Source of the DNA: Xylanibacter ruminicola
GTDB lineage: Bacteria > Bacteroidota > Bacteroidia > Bacteroidales > Bacteroidaceae
Direction: 5' to 3'
Length of the DNA stretch: 64,000 nucleotides
NCBI RefSeq assembly: GCF_900107775.1
Contig: NZ_FNRF01000003.1
Span: 558,001 to 622,000, forward strand
Shown here piece by piece: positions 1 to 7,587 of the stretch (positions are counted from its first letter, which is position 1; every line of letters starts with the position of its first letter). The notes under the pieces are model-generated. The model saw only the letters and a list, made by a program, of their open reading frames with translations. It was not told where the DNA came from and searched no databases. A program made the position numbers and the translations under genes.

Positions 1-171
1 CTGACCGATGCCCATCTGCCCGAGTTGCGACAGATGCAGTACAGCTTGGTGCAGTATATGCTGAGCGATGCATTCGAGCCCGCCATGCAGCTATCGGAGC
101 AGGATGTGCGCAGCCTGATTCTGGAGAAATCGGTTGACCAGAAGACCGATGCCAACTCGATTTACAACTGA
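1..171 (+). CDS. C-terminal end of an unidentified protein (partial)
   Basis: An open frame enters from the left edge and ends at TGA 169-171, giving the last 56 residues of a protein (begins LTDAHLPELRQM, ends DANSIYN). It is rich in charged and helix-forming residues and shows no motif I recognise. Its end overlaps the end of the convergent AraC gene by about 10 bases. The reading is supported only by the uninterrupted frame and codon choice that resembles its neighbours, so the assignment as a gene is moderate and no function can be given. Confidence 0.5.
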   Translation: MTDAHLPELRQMQYSLVQYMLSDAFEPAMQLSEQDVRSLILEKSVDQKTDANSIYN

Positions 172-1031
172 TTGCGGTAATCGGTAGGACTCATGCCCAT
201 GAGTTTTGAGAACAGGCGCGAAAAATAGAGCGGATCCTCGATGCCTACTTTATAGCAAATCATATTTATTTTCATGTCTGTAGTGCGTAACAGCCTGCAG
301 GCATGTTCTATTTTAAGGTGGTTAAAGTAGGTGATAGGACTAACACCCGTTTTCTTTTTAAACAGCGTGTTGAAGTGGCTCTGCGAGTAGCCCACGTAGC
401 GCAGCACATCGTCCATCATCATGCGGTTCTCGATATTCTCGCGCATGTAGTGGATGGCTTGGTCAACAATGTCGGTTGGTGCTTCGGCTTTGGCGCGGCG
501 GAACTGACCTAAATAGCGCATGGATGCTAAGAAATGGTGCAGCAGACTACTGGCGTAGCGCATATCCTCAAGCTCCTTGCCGGCGCAGAGTGTGCCTAAT
601 ATCTCCTCGAAGATGTTCAGGCGTTCGCCAATGCGTGAGTTGATGGCTACGTTAATGCTCTGCGGCGTGGCGGCACCTTGGGCATACACATGGGCTGCCG
701 TGCCTGCAAAGTGTACCCAGTAGATGGTCCAGCTTTGTTGGGTGCCGTAGGCGTGCGGTTTGTGGGCTGGCAGAATAAAGTACTGGTTCTTGCTTACCTG
801 GTGGCGCTTGCCATCCACCTGGTACCAGCCGTCGCCCTCAACACAGTATATCAGCACATACTGGGGAATGGCCTTTTCGCGGGTGCGCTGGTGGTGTTCG
901 GCCTTGGGATAGTAGCCGATATCGGTAATATACAAACTCTGGCAGAGCTCATCGTGCTCTTCCATCTCGATCAACACCGGTGGCAGCACCACCTTCTGTT
1001 CGCCCTGGAAACCGTCTTTCTTCTTAATCAT
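162..1031 (-). CDS. AraC family transcriptional regulator with N-terminal cupin domain
   Basis: A predicted cytoplasmic sugar-responsive activator of 289 residues. The first half is an AraC-type cupin (motifs VLIYCVEGDGWYQVDG, YFILPAHKPHAYG, WTIYWVHFAG). The last 100 residues hold two helix-turn-helix units, including YSQSHFNTLFKKKTGVSPITYF and IEDPLYFSRLFSKLMGMSP. The gene is divergent from the GH35 beta-galactosidase at 1149, with 117 bases between them, so GH35 is the natural candidate target (inference). The start at 1031 (MIKKKDGF) is preferred to the upstream ATG at 1067. A -7-like box at 1037-1044 would make the message almost leaderless from 1031, so a later start at 965 (MEEHDELC) cannot be excluded. 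The ligand is not evident from sequence. Confidence 0.88.
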   Translation of the reverse strand: MIKKKDGFQGEQKVVLPPVLIEMEEHDELCQSLYITDIGYYPKAEHHQRTREKAIPQYVLIYCVEGDGWYQVDGKRHQVSKNQYFILPAHKPHAYGTQQSWTIYWVHFAGTAAHVYAQGAATPQSINVAINSRIGERLNIFEEILGTLCAGKELEDMRYASSLLHHFLASMRYLGQFRRAKAEAPTDIVDQAIHYMRENIENRMMMDDVLRYVGYSQSHFNTLFKKKTGVSPITYFNHLKIEHACRLLRTTDMKINMICYKVGIEDPLYFSRLFSKLMGMSPTDYRNQL

Positions 1032-1036
1032 CGCCG

Positions 1037-1068
1037 CAAAAATACGCAAAAGCCGCGAGTTACGCAAG
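1037..1068 (-). promoter_or_regulatory. Possible AraC gene promoter
   Basis: On the minus strand TATTTTTG (1044-1037) fits the Bacteroidota -7 consensus TAnnTTTG. CTTG (1068-1065), 20 bases upstream, is a weak -33 box. The box is only 5 bases before the chosen start codon, so either the mRNA is nearly leaderless or the real start lies downstream. Confidence 0.35.
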
Positions 1069-1132
1069 TAATATCACAAAAAAATCCATAATATATGATG
1101 CTTTTGTCCATGTGAATAAGATTTTAATGTAG

Positions 1133-1140
1133 TATTTTTG
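1133..1140 (+). promoter_or_regulatory. Possible GH35 promoter (-7 box)
   Basis: TATTTTTG matches TAnnTTTG. TTTG at 1103-1106 is 26 bases upstream, too far for an ideal -33 box. The transcript would begin about 1146, at or just before the first ATG (1149), which favours one of the clustered downstream ATGs (1161 or 1164). Confidence 0.4.
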
Positions 1141-1148
1141 CATCCAAA

Positions 1149-3518
1149 ATGATAATGAATATGATGAAACAATTTTTCATGATAGCTGCGTTGGCCGTCG
1201 GAACTTCGGTTCAGGCACAGCAGGTGTACCAGCTTAACGAGCCTGCGCAGCCTAAGCAGATACGTAGCAACCACCTGCGTATGGGTGGTGTAAACCCGCA
1301 GGGCGAGCGTATCGATGTAAACAGTTTTTATATGTCGATGGCAGGCAAGCCCGTTATCCCCGTGATGGGCGAGTTCCACTACAGCCGCTACCCGGCCGAG
1401 CAGTGGGAAGAGGAGATCCTGAAGATGAAGGCGGGTGGCGTAACCGTTATCCCCACCTATGTGTTCTGGAGCCTGCACGAGGAGGTCGAGGGGCAGTTCC
1501 GTTGGGATGGTCAGCGTAACCTGCGCCGCTTTATCGAGCTTTGTAAAAAGCATGATATGCAGGTGATTGTGCGTATCGGCCCGTTCTGCCATGGCGAGAT
1601 TCGCAGTGGCGGTTTTCCCGACTGGCTGTTTGCCAAGCCCTTGGAGGTGCGCAGTAACGATCCCGAATACCTGAAGATTGTTAAGCGACTCTATACCGAG
1701 ATTGGCAAGCAGTTGCAGGGCCTGTATTATAAGGATGGCGGACCGATTATCGGTTGTCAGGTTGAGAACGAGATGCAGCATTCGGCAGCCCCATGGGCCA
1801 TTACCTATGCTGGCGAACCCAAGGATAATACGGCAGCCAGCTACAATGCCGGCGAGGCCATGATAGGTGTGGGCAACCAGGCGCGTAAGGCCACAGGTGC
1901 CGAGATGGGTAACCTGCACATGCAGCTGCTTAAAAAGATGGCCGTTGAGGCTGGTATCGATGTGCCTTTCTACACCGCCACAGGGTGGGGTAATGCGGCT
2001 GTTATCGAGGGCGAGGCCATCCCCGTTACAGCAGCCTATACCTATCCCTTCTGGGCTAAGCCTCACATGTCTAAATTCCTGATGTTTAAGGATTTAACCA
2101 AGGAGGCTGATTATGCGCCTACGCGTTATAACCCTGCCGATTACCCCTCGTTCTGTGCCGAAATGGGCGCTGGCATACAGATGATTTATGGCGCCCGCCC
2201 GATAGTAACGGCTCAGGCTGCCGAGGGCCTGATGGTGCGCACCTTGGGTAGCGGTAGCAATGGCATTGGCTATTACATGTATCATGGTGGCAGCACGCCC
2301 AAGCAGATTGGTGGTGTGGGCTCGTTCCAGGACGAGCCTATGGGTATGCCCAAGGTAAGCTACGATTTCCAGGCACCTATCGGCGAGTTCGGATTGGAAG
2401 GTAAGATGTATCGCAACCTGCGACTGCTGCACACCTTCCTGGCCGATTTCGGCCATCTGCTGGCGCCCATGGAGCCCGTTCTGCCAGCCGATTGGCAGCA
2501 GATGACACCCGACAACCGCGACCACCTGCGCTATGCCGCCCGTATCAAGGATGGCAGCGGATTCTTGTTTATGGTCAACTTTCAGGACCACGACACCCTG
2601 CGCCACGACCAGACTAACCTGCAGGTTAGATTAAACATGAAACATGAAACATTAAACATTCCCACTCAGGGAGGGTTTACGCTTGGCAAGGATCAGAGTG
2701 TTATCCTGCCTTTCAATCTAGATATGGATGGCGCGTTGCTGAAATACGCCACCGCACAGCTGCTTGCAAAGTTGAAGGATGGTGATGCCGAGCATTATTT
2801 CTTCTTTTCGCCCGATGGTATGGCTACCGAATATCTGTTTGATGCTACCACCGTAAAGGGGAAGCATTTCTTTAAACCTGTGGCAGGTTTTAAGAGTACT
2901 TTTGCCTTAAAAACGGCTTCTGGCCGCACCATCAAGGTTACCACGCTTACCCGCCAGCAGGCGCTGAATGCGCTCAAGGTTAACGGCCGTTTGCTGATAA
3001 CCGATGCCACCGTGCTGCCTGCCGCCGATGGCGCCACGCTGTTAAGTCTTGGCAACCATCAGGTAAACTACGTGGTGTATCCTAGCCGTCAGGGCTTTAA
3101 GGCTCAGACAGCCAGCGTAGCACCTGTTACGCCCCAGTTCGAGGTAAAGAAAGCCGGTCCCCGCCGCATGTCGGTATCAGTAAAAACTCCCCTCTCTACT
3201 TGGAGAGGGGCAGGGGGAGAGGCTTCAGAGTTTTTCCTCCGCATCCACTATGTGGGCGATGTGGCTATGGCCTTTATGAAGGGCCAGCTGGTGCAGGACG
3301 AGTTTTATCATGGCGAGCCCTGGACGATAGGTTTGAAGCGCTATGCCAACGATTTAAAGACCGACCCGCTGACGTTCTATTTCCGTCCGCTGCGAAAGAA
3401 CGCCCCCTTCTTAGGCGATCTGCCCAAAAAGGCCGTGCCCAATTTCGAACACGGCCCTGTGGTAGATATCCAGAACGTAGAAGTAATCCCCGAATATAAG
3501 TTCGATATCAAGTTTTAG
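1149..3518 (+). CDS. GH35 beta-galactosidase, secreted
   Basis: A predicted periplasmic exo-beta-galactosidase of 789 residues that removes terminal beta-galactose, for example from galactan or arabinogalactan side chains. An N-terminal signal peptide (MMKQFFMIAALAVGTSVQAQ) precedes the GH35 (alpha/beta)8 barrel at about residues 45-360. Family landmarks are GEFHYSRYP, GGVTVIPTYVFWSLHE, IRIGPF-like VRIGPFCHGE, and QVENE with the probable acid/base Glu208; Glu338 in CAEMGAG is the candidate nucleophile. The rest is beta-sandwich. Two foreign-looking stretches are read through in frame: a 4 x 7-base array (2633-2660) and a GC-rich palindrome (3187-3222). The divergent AraC gene may control it. 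Several ATGs crowd the start (1149, 1155, 1161, 1164). Natural substrate linkage is inferred from family only. Confidence 0.9.
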   Translation: MIMNMMKQFFMIAALAVGTSVQAQQVYQLNEPAQPKQIRSNHLRMGGVNPQGERIDVNSFYMSMAGKPVIPVMGEFHYSRYPAEQWEEEILKMKAGGVTVIPTYVFWSLHEEVEGQFRWDGQRNLRRFIELCKKHDMQVIVRIGPFCHGEIRSGGFPDWLFAKPLEVRSNDPEYLKIVKRLYTEIGKQLQGLYYKDGGPIIGCQVENEMQHSAAPWAITYAGEPKDNTAASYNAGEAMIGVGNQARKATGAEMGNLHMQLLKKMAVEAGIDVPFYTATGWGNAAVIEGEAIPVTAAYTYPFWAKPHMSKFLMFKDLTKEADYAPTRYNPADYPSFCAEMGAGIQMIYGARPIVTAQAAEGLMVRTLGSGSNGIGYYMYHGGSTPKQIGGVGSFQDEPMGMPKVSYDFQAPIGEFGLEGKMYRNLRLLHTFLADFGHLLAPMEPVLPADWQQMTPDNRDHLRYAARIKDGSGFLFMVNFQDHDTLRHDQTNLQVRLNMKHETLNIPTQGGFTLGKDQSVILPFNLDMDGALLKYATAQLLAKLKDGDAEHYFFFSPDGMATEYLFDATTVKGKHFFKPVAGFKSTFALKTASGRTIKVTTLTRQQALNALKVNGRLLITDATVLPAADGATLLSLGNHQVNYVVYPSRQGFKAQTASVAPVTPQFEVKKAGPRRMSVSVKTPLSTWRGAGGEASEFFLRIHYVGDVAMAFMKGQLVQDEFYHGEPWTIGLKRYANDLKTDPLTFYFRPLRKNAPFLGDLPKKAVPNFEHGPVVDIQNVEVIPEYKFDIKF
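2633..2660 (+). repeat. Heptamer tandem array inside the GH35 gene
   Basis: Four consecutive seven-base units: AAACATG, AAACATG, AAACATT, AAACATT. They are read as part of RLNMKHETLNIP. The array is 28 bases long, so gain or loss of one unit would shift the frame. Confidence 0.85.
3187..3222 (+). repeat. GC-rich palindromic element inside the GH35 gene
   Basis: CCCCTCTC (3189-3196) and GAGAGGGG (3203-3210) form a perfect 8-bp stem with a 6-base loop, followed by a purine-rich tail to 3222. It resembles mobile intergenic palindromes of Bacteroidota but lies in coding sequence here and encodes TPLSTWRGAGGEA. Only one copy was seen in this window. Confidence 0.6.
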
Positions 3519-3523
3519 TGGGT

Positions 3524-4039
3524 TTATTCCATACGGCCGTATTTCATCTCTTCGCCCTGTTTGTCGTACTGTTTGCGCTTGCCAACGGGAGGCTCGGTCA
3601 GGGTGATGCGAACTATGGCTGTATGGTCAAGGCTGCGGGCGATGGCATCGTCAAACGCATCCATGTGGTGGGGTAGGAATCGCTCGCAGATGGCGCGCAA
3701 TCCGGCTATCTTCTCTTCGCGGTCGCTCACCAGCTCAGCCTTACCTACGGCAGTGGCCGATTTGAATTGCAGGGTAAAACTGCCGTCCTTCGGTCCTACA
3801 GTTGGCGCGCATTTGGTAACTGCCGACAGGAATACCGTCGGCTGATGTGCTATGCAATCCAGCTTGTCGCCCTCCAAGGCACAGTGGAAATAAAACGTTT
3901 TCTCATCGGTACGCGCCAGCGACAGGGGCAATCCGTAAGGAGTCCCGTCGGGTCGCGTCATGCTTACTGTTACGTATGGAGCCTTGTCCAGCACCTCCAG
4001 TGCAAAGGCGGCATCCATCTGTCTGCTTACTTTTCTCAT
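3524..4039 (-). CDS. Pyridoxamine 5'-phosphate oxidase-like FMN split-barrel protein (NimA-like)
   Basis: A cytoplasmic 171-residue protein of the flavin-binding split-barrel superfamily. Landmarks are the opening MDAAFALEVLDKAPYVTVSM, then DGTPYGLPLSLAR, FYFHCALEGDKLDCI and VCLS-like PTVFLSAVTKCAP. The nearest known class is the NimA/5-nitroimidazole reductase-like group, which binds FMN or haem; the substrate of this member cannot be read from sequence. It lies 3' to 3' with GH35 and in the same direction as the polyferredoxin, but a terminator (4079-4109) and its own promoter (4068-4099) separate them. The start at 4039 places the ATG about 22 bases after the predicted transcription start. 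Position beside polyferredoxin and OxyR suggests a redox or detoxification role (inference). Confidence 0.8.
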   Translation of the reverse strand: MRKVSRQMDAAFALEVLDKAPYVTVSMTRPDGTPYGLPLSLARTDEKTFYFHCALEGDKLDCIAHQPTVFLSAVTKCAPTVGPKDGSFTLQFKSATAVGKAELVSDREEKIAGLRAICERFLPHHMDAFDDAIARSLDHTAIVRITLTEPPVGKRKQYDKQGEEMKYGRME

Positions 4040-4067
4040 ATTTCTTTTTAATCTTTGTATTTGGCCG

Positions 4068-4099
4068 CAAAGTTACGGAAAAAATCTCAGACATACAAT
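4068..4099 (-). promoter_or_regulatory. Promoter of the NimA-like gene
   Basis: Minus strand: ATTG (4099-4096), 20 bases, TAACTTTG (4075-4068), a good fit to the Bacteroidota TTTG-N19-21-TAnnTTTG pattern. Predicted start about 4061, leader about 22 bases. Confidence 0.55.
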
Positions 4100-4109
4100 C
4101 ATGTCTGAG
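4079..4109 (-). terminator. Intrinsic terminator of the polyferredoxin gene
   Basis: CTCAGACAT (4086-4094) and ATGTCTGAG (4101-4109) form a perfect 9-bp stem with a 6-base loop. On the minus strand the stem is followed directly by ATTTTTTCC, so it terminates leftward transcription arriving from 4159. Confidence 0.8.
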
Positions 4110-4158
4110 ACTTTCATTCGCATTATTTCTATGCTATATATAAATAATTGTGTTGGTA

Positions 4159-4854
4159 TTAATGTTTCATGCTCATTATCTTGGTGGGGCAGGCCAGGGT
4201 GCACTTGCCGCACTTGATGCAGTCGGGGTCTAAGTAGCCCGATTCCTCGCCGCGCGAGTCGTACGGGGTGAGCTGCATGGGGCACACGCGGGCGCAGCTC
4301 TTACACTTCATCTGGCAGGCGCTCGATACGTGTACATTAGTGAATGCCTTGGGCAGCGGGGCGTGCTTGGGCGACACCCAGTTAGAGATGGTGCCCATGG
4401 GACAGAACGTGCACCAGGTGCGTGGGGCATAGATGAACGCCAGCGCCACACCTACGATGGTGGTTACCACGATGATGGTCCAGAACACCTTGCCGATGCC
4501 GGCCCACATGGCCAGTCCGCCCTCGCTCCAGGGCACAAAGCTCAGCTGTATGCCAAACATGGTGAAGATAAAGAATACCATGAACAGGCGGAACCCGAAG
4601 GTGCGCACAAATTTAGGAATCTCGCGGTGGGGTGAGTACTTCGACAGCAGTCGGCTGTACAGATTGCCGCGCGGACACACATTGCCGCACCACCAGCGGC
4701 CCTTCCAGATACTGAACAGCACCGGACCAACCATACAGATGATTGCCGCCAGACCGATTACTGGGAAAAACCAGCCCAGCAGTATGTAGGCGATGATAAT
4801 CCAGTAGAGTGGCTTTCCGGGTGTTTTAAAATGTCGGTGAAATTGTTTTGCCAT
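4159..4854 (-). CDS. Membrane 4Fe-4S polyferredoxin (NapH/MauN-like)
   Basis: An inner-membrane electron-transfer protein of 231 residues. Hydrophobic helices lie near residues 17-50, 87-107 and 119-142. Between them are cysteine clusters WWCGNVCPRG and WCTFCPMGT, typical of NapH-type polyferredoxins. The C-terminus carries two ferredoxin-like 4Fe-4S motifs, CQMKCKSCARVCP and CIKCGKCTLACP. The start MAKQFHRHFK at 4854 is chosen over an in-frame ATG at 4902, because the stretch between them is a heptamer repeat array. It is divergent from oxyR (128 bases apart), which suggests OxyR control, and lies upstream of the NimA-like gene. The electron donor and acceptor are unknown; no nap or nqr gene is nearby. 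Confidence 0.85.
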   Translation of the reverse strand: MAKQFHRHFKTPGKPLYWIIIAYILLGWFFPVIGLAAIICMVGPVLFSIWKGRWWCGNVCPRGNLYSRLLSKYSPHREIPKFVRTFGFRLFMVFFIFTMFGIQLSFVPWSEGGLAMWAGIGKVFWTIIVVTTIVGVALAFIYAPRTWCTFCPMGTISNWVSPKHAPLPKAFTNVHVSSACQMKCKSCARVCPMQLTPYDSRGEESGYLDPDCIKCGKCTLACPTKIMSMKH

Positions 4855-4892
4855 ACTTTTTACCTTTTTACTTTTTACCTTTTTTATCTTTT
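4855..4892 (-). repeat. Heptamer-like repeat array in the polyferredoxin leader
   Basis: On the plus strand the units read ACTTTTT, ACCTTTT, T, ACTTTTT, ACCTTTT, TT, ATCTTTT: a seven-base period with single-base slips. The array begins at the base next to the start codon and fills the ribosome-binding region. Confidence 0.7.
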
Positions 4893-4899
4893 CACGGTG

Positions 4900-4907
4900 C
4901 AAAATTA
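4900..4907 (-). promoter_or_regulatory. Possible polyferredoxin promoter (-7 box)
   Basis: TAATTTTG on the minus strand fits TAnnTTTG; no clear -33 box. It faces away from the oxyR promoter in the same 128-base intergenic region. Confidence 0.4.
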
Positions 4908-4914
4908 CGCATAT

Positions 4915-4949
4915 TTTGATAGATATACGAATTATTTTATCTATCTTTG
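4915..4949 (+). promoter_or_regulatory. Possible oxyR promoter
   Basis: TATCTTTG (4942-4949) is a strong -7 match. TTTG (4915-4918) could serve as -33 but the spacing is 23 bases, longer than usual. The A/T-rich repeated ATATCTAT-like words between here and the start may include a LysR-type operator. Confidence 0.5.
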
Positions 4950-4982
4950 CATCGATATAATCTATGATAAATATCTATACGT

Positions 4983-5909
4983 ATGACATTACAGCAGTTA
5001 AAGTACATTGTAGCCATCGATCGCTACCGTAGTTTTGCCAAGGCAGCCGACGCCTTAGGCATAACGCAACCCACCCTGAGTGCCATGTTGGTAAAGTTGG
5101 AGGACGAGCTCGACGTTCGTATCTTTGAGCGTAGCAGCAAGGCTGTTACGCCCACCATTGCCGGCGAGAAGATTATCCGCCAGGCCGAGCGTGCCATCGC
5201 CGAGACCGAGCGCATCCACGAGCTGGTGAACGAGGACAAAGGCGACGTGGCTGGCGATCTGCGCCTGTGTGTTGCATCCAGCATCTCGCCCTATATCCTG
5301 CCCAAGTTTATCCGTTATTACACCGAGGATTATCCGCAGGTGCGACTGACTATCAACGAGCTTAAGGGCGATGCCATGCTGGCCGAACTGCTGCAGGGGC
5401 ATATCGATGGTGCTATCGCCACCGGTGGCCACGCCCAGCAGGGCATACTCGAGATTCCGCTTTATACCGAGCGTTTTATGGTGTATCTCTCGGCCGACTG
5501 CTGGCGCAAGCTGCCCGTGTTCCACCCCGAGAATCTAGAGCACGAAAAGATGTGGATTATGCGCGATGCCCAGTGCCTGCGCGACAGCGCGTTCAGCTTC
5601 TGCAAGGCGCGCACCAAGGGCCGCAGGGTGTACGAGGCTGGCAGTATCGATACCCTGATACGTATAGTGGATGAGAATGGCGGCTTTACTATTATCCCCG
5701 AGATGCACCTGCCGTTTCTGACGGATGCGCAGCGTGAGAATGTGCGCCGTATCGAGGGCGATTACCTGTCGCAGCGCCGTGTGTCGCTCTACATCCGCGA
5801 GGACTACATCCGCCAGGCCATGCTGAATACCATCACAAAAACGCTCCTCCGATTCATGCCCGAGGGGATGATGGAGGAGCGGATAGTTAAGTTTGGTATC
5901 AAGCTGTGA
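4983..5909 (+). CDS. oxyR: OxyR-type LysR regulator, peroxide sensor
   Basis: A cytoplasmic LysR-family activator of 308 residues. The N-terminal winged helix-turn-helix reads MTLQQLKYIVAIDRYRSFAK to about residue 60, followed by the substrate-binding fold. The decisive feature is Cys198 and Cys207 in CLRDSAFSFC, which match in sequence and position the redox pair Cys199/Cys208 of Escherichia coli OxyR, where peroxide forms a disulphide. The gene is divergent from the polyferredoxin and convergent with the lipoprotein operon (stop codons 19 bases apart). LysR regulators commonly act on the divergent gene, so the polyferredoxin is a likely target (inference). Regulon members such as ahpC, katA or dps are not in this window. 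Confidence 0.9.
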   Translation: MTLQQLKYIVAIDRYRSFAKAADALGITQPTLSAMLVKLEDELDVRIFERSSKAVTPTIAGEKIIRQAERAIAETERIHELVNEDKGDVAGDLRLCVASSISPYILPKFIRYYTEDYPQVRLTINELKGDAMLAELLQGHIDGAIATGGHAQQGILEIPLYTERFMVYLSADCWRKLPVFHPENLEHEKMWIMRDAQCLRDSAFSFCKARTKGRRVYEAGSIDTLIRIVDENGGFTIIPEMHLPFLTDAQRENVRRIEGDYLSQRRVSLYIREDYIRQAMLNTITKTLLRFMPEGMMEERIVKFGIKL

Positions 5910-5928
5910 TATGCCAAAAGCGCAATGC

Positions 5929-7569
5929 TTACTGCTCAACAGGGCCTATCAAGCGTACCGAGCAGCCTACGTGGCGGTTCTTTTCCCATATACCGGTTTC
6001 GAAACTGCACTCGGTGCTGCTACCTAAGCGTCGCAGGTCGGTGCCCATGGTCCAAACGTAGACGCCAGCGTATATGGATGATGTATGGTAGCCTTGTCGC
6101 TGCCCGTAGTATCTCACGGCCACTTCGGTACCCACGCGCAATCCTGCAGCGGGCAGGAACACCGCACCTGCGGCCTCCATTTGCAACCATTCGTAAGTCG
6201 TATACAAGTCGTATGTTCCGGCGCCATCTGCCTCGCTGTGTGCTCTGTTGTTGATAAATTGCGATCCGGGCAACTTCAGCTCGTCAGGATGCACATAGTG
6301 ATCGGGGAATAGAATCAGACCACCTGTTTTGTAATTGCCGATGTAGGCCCTTACAAAGCGGGCGTTGCTTACGCCGTTGATAGTTGTGCCCGAGCGCTGA
6401 AACAGCAGGTGGGTATACTCCGTAGCGCTGGGTGTTCGCCACTTGTTCCTGCCGCCGCCATTACGAATGTTGGCTATTCCCCAATCGTAAAAGTCGCCCA
6501 TGTAAGTTTCGTCTTCATCGCTCACGTTAACGCCAAAATAGTTGGTGTTGGCGTTTGTACTCCAGCCAAAAAGGTCGACCACGCAGCCATAATAGCGGTC
6601 GTCGATGTCGATACAGGTGTTGCCCGGGGCTTGGCCTATATAGCCGTACTGCTTATCGGCAAAGCTCCAATTGTCCCAGTGGCTGGTGAACATCGTTGTC
6701 AGGTTACCCCGTGAGAAATAAATCAGGTCGCCATCTTCGTTAGCGGTGAACAAGCCCGATGTGGCACCCTCAATCAGCGATACTTTAATGTTGATGGGGG
6801 TGATGGTGTTGGCAGCAAGGCTGGTGTTGCTGGTAACCTTTTTGCGGTACAGCTCTTTGCGCTTGGCTGCATAGACTTCGATATCACCCGAGGTGATGGG
6901 CTTTATACCCACCCAGATGTTGTTTAAGTACGAGGTGGTAACGTGATACACATCCTTTCCGTTCTTGATGGTAAGTTTGGTAATGCTACTGGTTATGAAT
7001 GCATTACCATCGTCCTTGATGGTAAAGTTACAAACGGCTAGCTGGTTGGATAGTGGTGCGTTTTTGGGCAGTGCCGCGCCATCCAGCTTACCATCGTAAG
7101 CGGCCACGTCGTATTTATTGCCGAATGTGTCCAGTGAGCCGTCCTGCTCGTTGTATATCTGGTTCATATCCACCGTGCCGTCGTCGTTGGCCATGCTGGC
7201 AGGGTACACTATCCTTAGTTTGCCATCGCTCTGTGGGTTGGTGGCTGTTATCGTCAGTCGGGCGTACTTGCCGTTGTTCTTAATGTCGGCCAGCGCAAGG
7301 GTTACTTCCTGTTTCACCATCTCGCCGCTGGTGTTCTGGTAAACCACGGCTATCTTGTCGCCTATGGCAAATATCTTCAGTCCGTCGTCGTACAGGCTGC
7401 GCGTTTGTGCATTGCCGTCGAAACCAACGGTGGTGGTAAGCGTTACTACCCGGTTGGCTGATTGTGCCTGCTGTCCGGGCTGTTGCGGCATCATATCGTC
7501 GTAGCCGTTAGTGCAGCCAGCCATCATGATAGCTGCTATTGCGAGTGCGGTTATGCTTATATGTTTCAT
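5929..7569 (-). CDS. Fimbrillin-like surface lipoprotein, last gene of the lipoprotein operon
   Basis: A 546-residue predicted lipoprotein (MKHISITALAIAAIMMAGC, lipid Cys19). Residues about 40-270 look like the fimbrillin/Mfa-type beta domain of Bacteroidota: VTLTTTVGF, a TRSLYDDGLKIFAIGDKIAVVY segment and a second beta half starting near residue 180. Residues about 275-546 resemble the repeat seen at the C-terminus of many Bacteroidota surface proteins: LIYFSRGNL, GWSTN, WRTPSATEYTHLL, AVFLPAAGLR, and the ending SVRLIGPV. It is 18 bases downstream of the 7588 lipoprotein gene and ends the operon. A surface adhesin or fibre subunit is plausible but not proven. It could be a substrate of the C13 enzyme encoded upstream (speculative). 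Confidence 0.7.
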   Translation of the reverse strand: MKHISITALAIAAIMMAGCTNGYDDMMPQQPGQQAQSANRVVTLTTTVGFDGNAQTRSLYDDGLKIFAIGDKIAVVYQNTSGEMVKQEVTLALADIKNNGKYARLTITATNPQSDGKLRIVYPASMANDDGTVDMNQIYNEQDGSLDTFGNKYDVAAYDGKLDGAALPKNAPLSNQLAVCNFTIKDDGNAFITSSITKLTIKNGKDVYHVTTSYLNNIWVGIKPITSGDIEVYAAKRKELYRKKVTSNTSLAANTITPINIKVSLIEGATSGLFTANEDGDLIYFSRGNLTTMFTSHWDNWSFADKQYGYIGQAPGNTCIDIDDRYYGCVVDLFGWSTNANTNYFGVNVSDEDETYMGDFYDWGIANIRNGGGRNKWRTPSATEYTHLLFQRSGTTINGVSNARFVRAYIGNYKTGGLILFPDHYVHPDELKLPGSQFINNRAHSEADGAGTYDLYTTYEWLQMEAAGAVFLPAAGLRVGTEVAVRYYGQRQGYHTSSIYAGVYVWTMGTDLRRLGSSTECSFETGIWEKNRHVGCSVRLIGPVEQ

Positions 7570-7587
7570 ATCGTTTGGGTTTTTATG

